Source: Phialocephala subalpina (taxonomy: Eukaryota > Ascomycota > Leotiomycetes > Helotiales > Mollisiaceae). From it: a DNA stretch of 64,000 nt. The stretch is taken from the NCBI GenBank assembly GCA_900073065.1, contig FJOG01000050.1, positions 129,767-193,766 on the forward strand. Direction: 5' to 3'. Position 1 is the stretch's first letter. Each line of letters starts with the position of its first letter. This document shows positions 37,863 through 49,559 of this stretch, piece after piece. The translations under genes were made by a program, and so were the position numbers. The notes below the pieces were generated by a model. It made no database searches. It was not told the DNA's origin and saw only the letters and a program-made list of their open reading frames with translations.

Positions 37863-38335
37863 GGTCAAAACCAAGAGGTGAGGCCTTAATCTGCTTGTAA
37901 GGCAATAGTATAATCATTAAATCCAATGCTATTAGCGTTATTATATTAATTTAGGATATAAGTAAATTACTTTGAATAAAGGTATAAATATTGAATATTA
38001 TAAAAATAAAAATTATTATATTATTTAGAAAATAATTTATAATTATATATATTCTTAATTTTTTTTAAATTTAATTTTATATTTAAATATTTTTTTTAAT
38101 TCAAGTAATTTAATAAATAATAAAAGATTTCTTATTATTTTAAAATATCGAAATTAAAATAATAATTATTAGAAAATATTATTATTAATTTATATTATAT
38201 ATTTTATAAATCAAATTAAAAAAAATTATATTTACGAAAATAAAAATATTTATTTTCTTATTTAAATAATTTATAAAAATATATTTAAATTTAATATTTT
38301 CAAATTATAATATATATTATACAATTGCAGAAATG
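37863..38335. repeat. AT-rich block
   Basis: Nearly pure A+T from about 37920 to 38330, with no open frame of note. It forms the right border of the decayed island with the HET pseudogene. I could not show by eye that it is a further copy of the repeat at 1-890. Confidence 0.6.
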
Positions 38336-38379
38336 CTCGCAAATACGAATGGTAATAAGGTAACCAAGGTTTTGTCATA

Positions 38380-38461
38380 GGGCGCTATCACGTGCAGCAC
38401 GTGCGCCCCTAGCTCGGCGCCACCAGCTGAGCCTCAAAAAGTCGAGCCGAAGCTCGACTTT
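38380..38461. repeat. Two adjacent inverted-repeat hairpins
   Basis: 38380-38408 is an imperfect palindrome (gggcgc at one end, gcgccc at the other, with cacgtgcagcacgtg between). 38438-38461 is a perfect 10-bp stem, aaagtcgagc and gctcgacttt, around the loop cgaa. They lie between the AT block and the 3' end of the GMC gene. They may be the terminus of a transposon; no matching second end was found. Confidence 0.5.
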
Positions 38462-38580
38462 ACTTCTCTTCCTTAAGTTTCAGCAATACTATCGACCTTC
38501 ACTTGCTCCCCGATCCGAAACCCCTTTTGGTGACCCTTTATAGTTTTGATTCCTTCACAATATAGCTGCTATAGCACAAC

Positions 38581-40858
38581 CTACGCCGTGATGTCTGAAC
38601 CTTTGATGATATTGGCAGCCTAAGACGTGCACGTCAGGAACAGAACTCCACGAGATAAAAAGGGGCATGAAAAACAAACCTTCTCAGCAACAGCATAAAC
38701 AGTGCTCTGAATATGTGTTGCAGGCAAGAGCGGGAAAATGCTCGCATCAACAACACGCAGCCCATTGACCCCATAAACCTTCAACTCCTCATCAACAACA
38801 CCACCCTCAGCTTGGGCTCCCATCTTGCAGGTTCCGACTGGATGGTAGACCGTTGCGGCGTTTGAACGAACAAAGTCTTCAAGCGCAGCATCCGTGGTAA
38901 CGGTGGCTCCTGGGAGAATTTCGACGGGGCTGAGAGCTGCGATGGCAGAAGTGCGGGTTATGTTACGCGTGAACTTAACGCCTTCGACGAGGAGAGCAAG
39001 GTCGAGTGGGTTGTGCAGGAATGCAGAGTCCAAGAGCGGCGCCGTGAATGGGTCGGATGATGCAGCCTTGACATAGCCACGGGAGTATGGGTGTTGTAAG
39101 CCTAAGATGTAGGCACCATCGTCCCAGAGCACCTCGAGCATGGCTGAGTTATCAGCAAGTAGGTCTTGATTGAGAAGGTTGAACTGGGCCTCATATCCGA
39201 TCAACACTTCAGATGGGGTGTCAGAGGCGAGATATGTTGAGGAGTCTTGTGTGGTAGCTTCGGCATAAATAGCTTCGCCTGCGGTTGAGTAGGTTGAGAC
39301 TGGGAGGAAAGCTAGGAAATCTCCGGTAGCACAAGCATACGGACCCGTGTACTCGCTTTCATATAGAGCAAGCATCTCGGCGGCATAGGTAGCATTGCTT
39401 GTTAAATTGGCTGCTGTGAGTGGTGCGGTGACTATATAAAATTAGCTGGCTCGTACTGTTCGATGAAGAGGAGCTTACTTGAATTCACAACAGCGAGCAA
39501 GACGTGATCTTGTAAATTGCGTCCTACCGCGGGAAGATCCACAATTGTTGTCACATTGATTGATGAGAGGAGTGTCGAGTCGCCAATTCCAGAAAGCTGT
39601 AGGATCTGGGGCGTGTGTAAAGCCCCAGCCGCCATTATGACTTCCATATTGGCTGAAACGGTTGACCTTGCAGATGCTGAAGACTCGGCAAACTATTTGC
39701 CCCGATGTTAGTTCGCATGATCACATACAGCCTCTCCTTTGAGGATGCTCACCTCAACTCCCGTGACTGTGACCGATCCATTTTCAGAGGAGGTTACGAG
39801 CTTGGTAACCTGGCGGCTGGTGATAAGGTGCAGATTAGACCGTGCAACAAAGTTGTTGTAGTAAGCGTCACGAGCGGAGGAACGTGTTGCGTTTGCTGGG
39901 TTTTGTGAGTGCTGTGTGAAGTATGCTCCATATGCGTTGCCACTTGCACCATCCACAGAAGTAAAAATCCCAAGCTCTGCTATGGCAGCAACAAAATTCT
40001 CTGTAGAGTATGGCGATTAGTGAAGTTACCATGGAGCGGAGCAATGGGGTGACCAACTCATCGTGGGCCAAATAAAAGGAGAATAGCTGGAGTGAACATA
40101 GCCATCTGTTCCATGCACGGATGTATCGGTGGTTATATTGTACTCTGCCACAATGTCTGCATTTGGAGGTGTAAATATCTCGCTCTAAATCAGATAGAAT
40201 GAATTAGCAATCCCCAAGGCTTATAACTCAGAGCTAGCAGCTAGCAATCAACTTACCTTCTTAAAGTAAGGAAGCAGCGAGCTCCACCCCCAGCCGGAGT
40301 TTCCAAGAGCCTCCCAGCGATCATAATCCAATTCGGAGCCACGGTCGAAGACCATGCGGTTCAGCTTGGTTCCACCTCCTACAATTTTACCCTGTGGGAT
40401 GGAAACGCTGCGGTTTGCGAGAGATGGATTGGCGACGTAGGTGAGATTCCAGTCATACTTGGTGCCGATTGCGCCCCCAGCAAGTCCAGGAATCGTAATG
40501 AAATCTTCACCATGATCGCTATTATACAGCTTAGGAGGTACCCAAGACATTGAGTAGGGTTTGAAGGACGAGCGATGATACTTACAGCTCACCGGCTTCA
40601 ATTATGAGAACCGTGACATCTGTTTGCTGTTAGCTTTTCCGATTATATCCCGGTGCGGCAGCGAAACTTACTGCTATCTTCCGTAAGGCGATTAGCAACC
40701 GTCAAACCACTTGCTCCTCCTCCAACGACCACATAATCGTAGCTAGACAAGAGGTCCGTATCTCGCGAAAGAATGCGACCTCGAAAGGCGGGGTGGGCAT
40801 TTGCGAGGGAAGCGAGCGCAGCGCCAAGAGCCAATCGACCAAAATAGGATAGACACAT
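38581..40858 (-). CDS. Secreted GMC oxidoreductase (aryl-alcohol-oxidase-like)
   Basis: Predicted 620-aa FAD enzyme of the glucose-methanol-choline family, which oxidises alcohols and produces hydrogen peroxide outside the cell. Eight exons: 40672-40858, 40586-40619, 40257-40518, 40058-40184, 39753-40000, 39479-39692, 38680-39431 and 38581-38619. I chose the ATG at 40858 because it gives a signal peptide (MCLSYFGRLALGAALASLANA); an upstream ATG at 40948 is in frame. FAD-binding YDYVVVGGGASGLTVANRL and GKIVGGGTKLNRMVFDRG are intact, as are the GMC signature GALHTPQILQLSGIG and the two catalytic histidines in YHPVGTCKMG and PATHIQSTVYA. The fourth intron needs a weak donor (gttggt) to keep frame; the others are standard. 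Aryl-alcohol or related oxidase is likely; substrate not determined. Confidence 0.9.
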
Positions 40859-42720
40859 CTTGCTTCCGACAGAAAGATCGTAGATGATTGACGCCACGAA
40901 GGATGGGAGATGTGAAAGAAGGCCTTGCGGAAAAGATCTACTGCTCATCTGAGCGGGGAGCGGGAAGTAATATATCTCTACCTTTGCGGGCCAGCTCTAA
41001 GGTCAAATTTATCATCTAAATATTTATGGGTCGACAATCAAGACCATATATAATACAATATATTTCCTCCAAGTCATAAAATTTTAATAGCATGAGTCAA
41101 TATATAACTAGATAGAGCAAAATAAGCGGATTCAAAACATGTAATTCGTCTAAAATACGACAACCGAACACTTAGAGTTCAGTCATGCCTGTACAATATT
41201 GGTAGTAGCAATAGTCTCAGGTAAGTCGTAATCATCTCCCTTCGGGGTAATCAAAGTCTGAGGTCTCCTTCCTGTTTCGTCACTCATGTTGGGTAATCGG
41301 AGGTTAAAGTCCCACTCAGAGCGAAGAGAGATTACTGCGGGGAACCTTACGGGAGATGTGCCCTGAGCCTCTAAGTAAAGGACGTGATTTGAGAGAATTT
41401 CATCCTCACCAAAAATCATACTAACTTGAGCCTTAGGCGTTGGGGTTAGGATTAGGCTTGGTCTGTAGTGGTTTAGGGGCTAGCGGGAGGCCACCGTATA
41501 GTGATATCTTTGACAATTAATTATTTCATAAGGTTGAAAGGGGAAACAAGCACACCAGGTGAAGGCCATTACTGCCATACAGTAAGTACGCCGGCGGGCA
41601 CTCCTTCGATACCGGAATTTCTTGGTTCGGGTCGCAAGTGGGTCCAGGGGCGTATCCAGAGTGCTTCGGATTAAACCCACCCTCGCGTGCATTCATCCGA
41701 GCGAGCCCTTATCAACACCCTGGGGATGTTCCCCGGTCGTCCGAGACTCATCGGCAGATAAATTACCCCCTCTGTACCCAACCCTACCTGCCCCTAAATT
41801 CTATTTCCGGGCTAGAGTCCAAAATGTTGCAGGTTGAACAGACTCGAGTACGTAGAAATATGAGGGCTGGTTCATTCCGATGACTTAAGGACTGAGGTCT
41901 GAGCTATTCGTGGTTACCTATGCCATTCTTTTCTTCATTACCAGTTTTATCTACGGACTAAAGCCTTTAAAATGCTTCCGTCTGAGACTTTCCTCCGTTT
42001 CCTTTTACTGCCTACCCGGGGTTACACGTGCTCTGATTTGAGTTTCCCCGTGGGCACGATGCATTCGCGATTGCGGTATGCGGGGATTTTATGTCGGGAC
42101 TTTCGTATGACGGAACTGTCGGCACGGAAGGCGCGGCCAAAAGCAATGTCGGTGGCAGGGAGTCTTCAGGGGCCTCATTTCCTAATTTGGACAGATAAAG
42201 CCCCTTTTTTGGCCCATCCAGCATCGAAAGCCCTATAACATCATCTTACCTTAGCGGAAAAGATGTTCTCCCCCAGCAGGCCTTGCGATATGTCGCACAG
42301 ACTTATAGCTGTCATCCAGTTTCTGTCATTACGCGACCCACAACGCGGACGAACAAATATGGTTCTAAAACCGAAGTGTTCTCCTACAGTTCATGCAAAG
42401 GATATCGGCATCGATGACCGTTTTGTTTGTCTCCGGGCATCGTGATTGGCAGCAGTTCGCCTTCCCTACGGCCCCCACTATTCAAGTGGCACTGCAAACA
42501 ATAGCAAGGTGTTCGAGTGGTTTCCAACCTGCAAGCACGATTCAGGTATTGGGAACTTGGCCGTCGTTGGTATAATTGATTAAAGTTCCCCCTTTAGACT
42601 TGAACCTCCTGCTTCCGCTTGGCGATGTTTCTCACAAAGTAAAAGTTATTTCCCCCGTATCCTGGTGAACTTTCTCCTGAAATTACTCTAAGCACAACAA
42701 CATTACAACATTACCATCCA
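40859..42720. other. Intergenic between divergent genes
   Basis: About 1.9 kb separating the GMC and rhodopsin-like genes, presumably both promoters. Short AT-rich stretch at 41000-41130. No gene or repeat recognised. Confidence 0.5.
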
Positions 42721-44103
42721 ATGTCAGACTCAGACTCCAGGGTTGGCAGGGTGGTCGCTGTGACGATATCGACGACCATTCTGTCGTTGTCTGCCCTTGT
42801 CCTTCGACTATACACTCGTGTTCGTCGTAAGTCTTTGGGCATTGATGACGGGTTCATCGTTCTGGGTTTTGTAATTACTTCCTCTTGCAAAATTTTGTGT
42901 CCAAATTGACTTATTCCATCTCCAGTTATGGTCGTTCGCAACGGCCCTAACAGTCGGTCTACGTACGTACGTACTAAAGTCCCTCAAAAGGATGACACGC
43001 TGACTTCCCCAGAATCGAAATATGGCCTAGGGACGCATGTATGGACCGTGTCAGCCTCAAATATGATTTCCCTTCAGAAAGTAGGCAACTCCAAGTACAT
43101 GGGCGTAATCAAGACTAACATCGTTGTCTTCACAAGAATTTTTATGCGAGCGTCATAACCTACGGTCTGGCTACAAGTTTCATCAAGACGTCGTTCCTCT
43201 TCCAGTACCGTCGCATCTTCCCCTCGCCATTCATGCGAATAGCGACTCTTGCCGCCTTGGTATTTGTTGCAATGTTCGCGTTGGTGCAATTGTTCACGGC
43301 GATATTTACCTGCGTCCCTATTGCCGCAATGTGGGATAGCTCTGTTAAAGCGACATGCATTGATCGTCTGGCCGTTTGGTACACCAATGCCTCCGTCAAT
43401 ATTGTAACTGACATGGTGGTGTTTACATTACCTCTACCTGTGTTGGGTTCATTGAAGTTACCTACCAGGCAGAAAGCTGTCTTGCTTGGCGTGTTCTGCC
43501 TCGGGTTCTTGTACGTGTAACCTACGGCTCGTCTTCTAGGCTAATCCCGCCTCTAGTACTTGCTCACTATCTATTGTCCGCATCGATTTCTTGAAGCAAG
43601 CAGCCAAGAGTACAGATTTCACCTGGGATAATGTCGAAGCCTCTTGCTGGTCGGTGATTGAGCTGAACTCGGGTGTTGTTTGCGCCTGCTTACCAACCCT
43701 GCGGCCCCTACTATCCAACTTCTTCAAGTTTTTCCGGAGTCTTTCGACACAGACGCCCATCCGACCGAGCAACACCGACTATAACCGGTATGGCAGCTCG
43801 CGAGATATGGAAAATGGGAAACGTTCTACCGCCCGCAAAGGAGTTGAAGATGATACAAATAGCAGCACGGAGGATCTATATCCTGCCGGAGGATATCCAT
43901 TGAGTCTGGTCAAGGGCCCCCATCTGGCCAAGAGTACTGAGGACGGGGTCAAGATTACAATTAGCGCTGAGACGGCGAGCACCTTGAACCTAGATGAACC
44001 TGCCAGCCATGGGTTTGATACTATTGCTAAAGAGCATGCGCAGAGCTCCAAGTCCGTGATTGTAACGAGGAAGGAGGTGATACAGGAGTATGAATATAAG
44101 TAA
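42721..44103 (+). CDS. Seven-TM fungal rhodopsin-domain (PTH11-like) membrane protein
   Basis: Predicted 391-aa integral plasma-membrane protein. Five exons: 42721-42870, 42926-42962, 43013-43080, 43137-43510 and 43557-44103. Hydrophobic helices follow the family order: VVAVTISTTILSLSALVLRL; LGIDDGFIVLGFV with LWSFATALTV; YGLGTHVW before the next helix; IRIFPSPF-type loops; ALVFVAMFALVQLFTAIF; NIVTDMVVFTLPLPVL (the conserved D-x3-F-x-L-P); and VLLGVFCLGF. The hydrophilic C-terminal tail (about 130 residues) probably faces the cytosol. No CFEM domain precedes the helices. Members are putative surface receptors in filamentous fungi; the ligand is unknown. The second donor lies in a gtacgtacgtac repeat, so its exact base is ambiguous. 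Confidence 0.85.
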
Positions 44104-44363
44104 TAGAATTAAAAGGTGTCGACCACCCTCCCTCGACGCCCCGACTCAAATGGACCAGTCCTTCCCTCGCAAAGCCCACCGTTCTTCTTCAATCTCGACC
44201 CTCGCTCTCCGCTCGTCCTCGATCCCTCAACCTTGAACTGTTAACCCTCTCCTTCCCCAGAAGTACGATCTCATAGGGGTGTCCCCTTGCAATTCCCACT
44301 GATACGCTCTAGTCTCGACCCTCTCGTCTGCCAACGTCTCTCCGTCTTCCTCACTTATAAGTC
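44104..44363. other. Intergenic
   Basis: Short pyrimidine-rich spacer that may hold the former promoter of the DUF3435 gene. Nothing else seen. Confidence 0.5.
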
Positions 44364-47300
44364 ATGCCCGTTAGCACGCCAGCCGCCAACTCCCAGCAAC
44401 AACCGTACAACGACCTAGCTTATCTCACCAGATACCTCACCCAGCGAAGCAAACCTAGCTCTCGAGAGCAGAAGGAAAAGCTTACTGCGGAAGGGCATGA
44501 TGTACTGTGCTCAAAGCTCAACGCAGCACGCCCTTTGCAGCAGAGGGATATCAACACCACCAAGGAGAACATCCATGGCATCACGAAGAAATGGAAGCGG
44601 GACGTACAATGAATTGACGGGGAGTAGAGACACACAGAGTACTAACCCGCGTGCCAGATACTGTACATAGAAAAAGGAACGGAGCTGGAAAAGAGTGCTG
44701 CAAACAACGTGCGACAAAGGGACCATAATGTCATTCCTCCGGTTGATCTGTGAAAATTGCCAGGTAGCAAAGACAGAGTCACTTCGCCAATACTGGCGGC
44801 AGTTCAAAATGCTCTACGATCGAATTAATGACTTCGAGGTGGATAGCAACGATGCAAGAGACGCCGTCCAGGTACACTCTCCTCTTGGCCGATGAAAAGG
44901 TAGGAGATGCTAACGCCACTTTAGCACACTCCCGCCTTGGAAGGCGAATTTGGACTGGACCCGTCGCCAAAGGAGAAGCCGGTGCTAGGATCGAACGACG
45001 TCTTGCTCCTGCTCACTCGCCTCTGTGCTAGGGACACGTGCACATTTCCCACGGAGAATCAGCGACATGGGCTCGCAACGATCCTGCTCCTGTCGATGCG
45101 ACGAGGCATAATGCTCCCCATAAGTATCCATGGGAGCATCCAGACGATCCCGACCTCGAAGGGCAGGAACCCACGGAAGACCTCGACGACCTGGATGACG
45201 AAAAGTTGGATCCAAAAGAATACCCAGACGACCCAAACTACAACCGAGCACAACCTTGGGACGATGCAGACGATGTCGATTATGGCGATGACGCTGATGA
45301 ATCTACGAAAACCAAAAGACGCTACAAGGAAATCTGTCACGAAGATATCCGACTCTGGATCGTGCAGAATCCTAGGCGTGGAGAGCGAGACCTGCTTGCT
45401 ATGGAGATAGCTCTCCAGTACCATAAAGGAGCTGATAAGAAGCCTAAACCGTACGTCCTTCCCTCCTCACCTCCTACCCTCCTATTCCACCGAGCTAACC
45501 CCGATTCATAGCACGATCTACCTCTTCCGCGAAGAAGAGCTTCCTATCCTCTACCCCATCCCCCACATCCTAGCTGTTGCGCTCAGGGACGATGCGATTA
45601 AAGTTGACGAGCGCCCCGAAGGTGCGGAACCCTTCTTCACAACCAACCTCAAAGATCCTATGAAGGCAATGAAGGTGCAATGGAAGCCATCCAAGCTCAA
45701 GGTCCAGGGTCTTTCGACAAGCCGTTCGGGCCGTAGATGGTTTCCAAACCTCGGAACACAAAGCCCTTCGATACTCGACCTACACGTATTACCTCGATCG
45801 CCTTGGATGGGAGGCTGGCTTTGAGCAGAAGTTAACGAGCTATTGTGCACGCCGCTGTACTGGAAATGCCGTGGACGGTAAGTGTGAATCCCTTCCTCTA
45901 TTTGTATATTCTCATGACTGTATTAGAGGCAACGACGACGGCTGTTAGCGACCAGATCATGAGACATGACCCAAACTCGGAAATCTTCAACCCGGTACCC
46001 TCAACGCGCGGGTTCGATTCGATATCCAGTTGGCGGTTGTAGAACGGCGTTCCGTCGACGGGCTCACCCGCGCCTTCACCCACATGAGCATTACCTGTGA
46101 TCCGCGCGCTCCCAAGAATGTCCCGAAGCATGTCAAAAAAGCTCTCCCACGCGACCCCAAGATCGTTGAGCGGGAGAAGGAACGAAGGATACTTTTGATC
46201 GAGCTCCGAAGTCGATATGGGTTTCTATATCGAGTGGATGGGGTGGAGGGGGGAAAGAAGTACCAGATCCTGATTCGCAAGATCAATAGTGCAACTAAGA
46301 AATGGGAGGAGGACATCAAGAAGGCATACCGGAGGCAGTATTTCTACCGTACCCACAACGAAGAACTACAGAGGCAACTTAACAAGGTCGAGACCAAGGA
46401 GTATGTCGAGCCCGTCATCCATCACCAACTCCCGGAACGAACCCGGCTCCAGGTGGAGACTACTAACCCCTTGGACACCAGTATCGAAGGGCAACTACAA
46501 AGATTTCGACTTCAGTATCAGAGGAGAATCAAATGGACGAATAAACATGAACAACTAGCCGAAATACCACGGCGGTTATACTGGGCAAACATAATCGGTT
46601 TATATTTCCAGGAGAAAGCTGCACGAGAGCCAGCGAAGAGAAGACGTGTAAGAACAAGGGACGAGAACAGGGATACTCCGGATGGGCCTCGACGGTCTCT
46701 GCGTGACATCTATGTCGACTTCCTCTCCCAAGAGGAGGAGAGAAATACCTTGATATAGTGCTGGCGTTAGGACAACGGTGGCTAAGATTGGTCGAATCTT
46801 TCGGCTGCGAGATTCTGCTCTTGACACCCCAAGATCCATCGGATGAGGAGTAGGTTCATGTTAATTTCTCTACTCCTTTTCATCGCGGGAGCTACACTCT
46901 CGTTGATTGCTGACATCGTCACAGCCTTCTATTGGTCAAGCTACCTCGAATGGATGCCCTCGTGAAATATTTGGAATCTAAACCGTCTCTACGGATCGAC
47001 ATCCAGAACCTCACATCAATTCTTCCGCCACTAATTGACAGCTGCAGCTTGCCAAATCGAGCGCTGAAACCTGAAATAATGTCTAAGCATCAGATTACAT
47101 CTGGAAAACATGCAGCTTGCTCGTTGAGAGATTTACTTGGGTGCTTTGATAATGATTGCACATCTTTTGCTCCTTTGGATTCCTCTCGGTCTAGCATCGA
47201 CGCCTCACCATCCTCCCTCGGGGTTCCTGAAGAAGAGGTTGGTTTCGGGACCTGCTTGGCAGACAAGATCGACCACGACAACCCAGGCATCAGATCATAC

Positions 47301-47369
47301 ACAGATTATTTATACCTTGTATCCCCCCTAGATGAGAAGATGGACTGGACAGGGCAGGATTTCCTTTGA
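44364..47369 (+). pseudogene. DUF3435 tyrosine-recombinase-like gene (Starship captain family), broken
   Basis: A long DUF3435 reading with intact introns but a broken frame. N-terminal part: exons 44364-44603, 44671-44871 and 44925 onward (DKGTIMSFLRLICENCQVAK; then EFGLDPSPKEKPVLGSNDVL). The frame jumps near 45085, exactly where the family normally has its TGARP-type box with the first catalytic Arg. It continues as YKEICHEDIRLWIVQNPRRG, then after a 68-nt intron LFREEELPILYPIPHILAVA. It shifts again near 45708 (into VFRQAVRAVDGFQTSEHKAL and KLTSYCARRCTGNAVD), near 45995 (into LNARVRFDIQLAVVE) and near 46738 (into EKYLDIVLALGQRWLRLVES). A last intron leads to LLLVKLPRMDALVKYLES, ending at 47369. 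In functional relatives this family integrates DNA by site-specific recombination; here it is dead or a remnant. Confidence 0.82.
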
Positions 47370-47689
47370 ATTAATCATTAAATTAGCACTATATAGACTC
47401 CTGGAGCGATCTTTGGAATTGACATCAACGTGCCACCCAGCCTGACGCAATTTTTTCTTGGAGTTGGGTAGCAGCCAACTCCACTGCCAAGTACAAGGCT
47501 GAATGATCTATGGTTAGTCTGCAAGTGTGACAGGCCATGAATCCTTTGGTCATCAAACCTCTGGTCATCAATCCTTTGCGATCTTCTCTCCCCAACATCT
47601 TGTCTGTCCTTAGCCATCATGCCCTTGCTCCTCCCAACCACCAAACTTTTTAGAAAAAGTTAAAAACAGAGCGCATCTGGACGGTGACT

Positions 47690-48545
47690 CAAATGGATCA
47701 CGAATCGCAGTCATGGCGGATCGACGTGCGCATGAGCTGGAACCAAGCGCCAGACAAAACTTCCACTTCACGCTTTAGGCCGTACTTCTGACAGGGCCAC
47801 GTCAGTCCCTAGCCATCCTTTTACTTCAATTTCGACACAGATATCCTTCGCTTCACCACCGATCAAGCATTTGAAGCATTCCTCGGACCAAAGCATTTCA
47901 CGCACATCTGCCGTGCCGCCAAAAAGAATTCACCTCTCTACCATTACGCGCACGCGGACGACCAGTGCGTATGCGAGAAGCGGGACACCGATCTCAAGGG
48001 CATGGACAACTTCCCCCCTCGAGTGAAGCAATTATGCATCGTCTTCGCGCTCTATGGGCTGGAATCACTATAACTCCAAGCCCCTCACCATGTTCACTGG
48101 CCTCGAAGCCATTGTTCTCGAGAATGCGGATACAGGCGATGATCTTTTGCCCAGAATTTTCGGTTTATACAAGAAACATTTCATAGAGGCGTTAGGGGAG
48201 GATAGGACTCCGGCGATTAGGGGCGGCTCTTCGAGAAACGTTTCCGGGCTGTTTGCATCGTTGCAGTTGTCCGACAGGTTAAGGGCATCAAGAAGAGAGC
48301 AAAAGCTGTCTTGGACGAGCCAAGAGGGAAGGATCGAGCTGTGCCATTGCAGAGACAGGTTGAGAAGCTGGAGCACGGATGTCTTATAGCTTAGTGAGGT
48401 GGGATACTAAGTGCATGATTGTTATGAAGGAAGGAAGCCATACACGTCGTTGATACTTGGGGAGGAGTTTTGTACAAACGCTGGAAGGGAGATGCCGAAT
48501 ATTGAGTGGCTTGAGAGCAAGTTTCCTGAGCTACTGTGGGATGGT
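47690..48545 (+). pseudogene. 2EXR-like remnant
   Basis: Coding-like stretch whose blocks resemble fungal proteins with an N-terminal 2EXR motif: NFDTDILRFTTDQAFEAFLG, then VKQLCIVFALYG, a frame change near 48060, then GLEAIVLENADTGDDLLPRI and YKKHFIEALGE. Further right the text ESKFPELLWDG appears in another frame. The N-terminal 2EXR signature itself is not seen and stops interrupt the upstream part (near 47790). Probably a pseudogene fragment; the family call is tentative. Confidence 0.4.
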
Positions 48546-49559
48546 TGAGTTCGGAGGGTTGCCAGAGACTTCTATAACGTCTTGTGAGAACCTCTTGGAC
48601 AGAAATCAAATTCCCATATGACTTAATGTTGGTGGGTGTGATCTTTCAACTCCGGGTGTTAAGTGAAGCTATTCGCACATCCGACCACGTGACTAACTGT
48701 CCAACTTACAAGTGCTTATAACGCCATATGTCCTAAGTTCGGAACACACAACAGTAAACAAGATGATTTGTTTGACCTAACAGGCTTTTGTCAAGCAGAA
48801 TGTGAGCAGTTGAAAGTGAAATTGGTGTATGGTATCACGTGAGACTCCTGTCCATCTCAAGACCCTGGACCGTTGGAAATGCTGCACTTCAAACGGAAAA
48901 ACATGACGGAAATGCTACTACCGAGGCGAATTATGAAGAAGCCCAGCCATAAGTCTCTTCCGTTTAAGAAATGTTTTCCCAGAGCCAAGCCGGCTCATTT
49001 GATAGGGCTGAAGGCGCTTCGATCCGCCAAGGACACCGCCTGGGGTCCCGGATTTGAAACCTCAAACAACTTCTTTCGAATATCACTCTTTCAATCTCCG
49101 GACAAACTGACGCTCTTTATAAACAAGTTGTACAGAAATGTTCCGTTTATAAGGGGCTGCTCCTTCCTTTCGTGTCCTCTGTAAGCATGACGTCAATTCA
49201 TCAGCGGCCAAGAACATGCGACGAATTTGAAACAGCTTCAGGCTGATCTTCCTCAGATGAACCGTTTCTCAACATCCTCGAGAGAGAATCCATCTCAACC
49301 TCTTCAATTTCTCTCGACCTGCTATCTCCAGCTATCTCCAGCTTAAGGATGTCACTACATGTGCGTAACCGCATGAAGTCTGGTTGCCTACATTATCCCG
49401 TCCGTGGTGCGGTTCCTTACATCTGACCTCACCAAATCTCCAGCGTCGAGATTGATGCTGTACATTCACTCCCACGTCGAATTCCCTCGTTAAGTCGATC
49501 TTCTCGACGTTCCGATCGTTTGTACTCGAGATTCTCGACAATCCAGTCTTTTCAGCAAA
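48546..49559. other. Intergenic, no supported gene
   Basis: A 103-codon frame at 48873-49184 (+) is basic and unrecognised. The sequence before 49560 is the promoter/5' UTR of the glycosyltransferase gene. 'gctatctcca' is directly repeated at 49321-49340. Confidence 0.5.

Noticed and set aside
38340..49559. A complete Starship element
   Set aside because: Only the broken recombinase is seen; no target-site repeats or element borders can be defined within the window.
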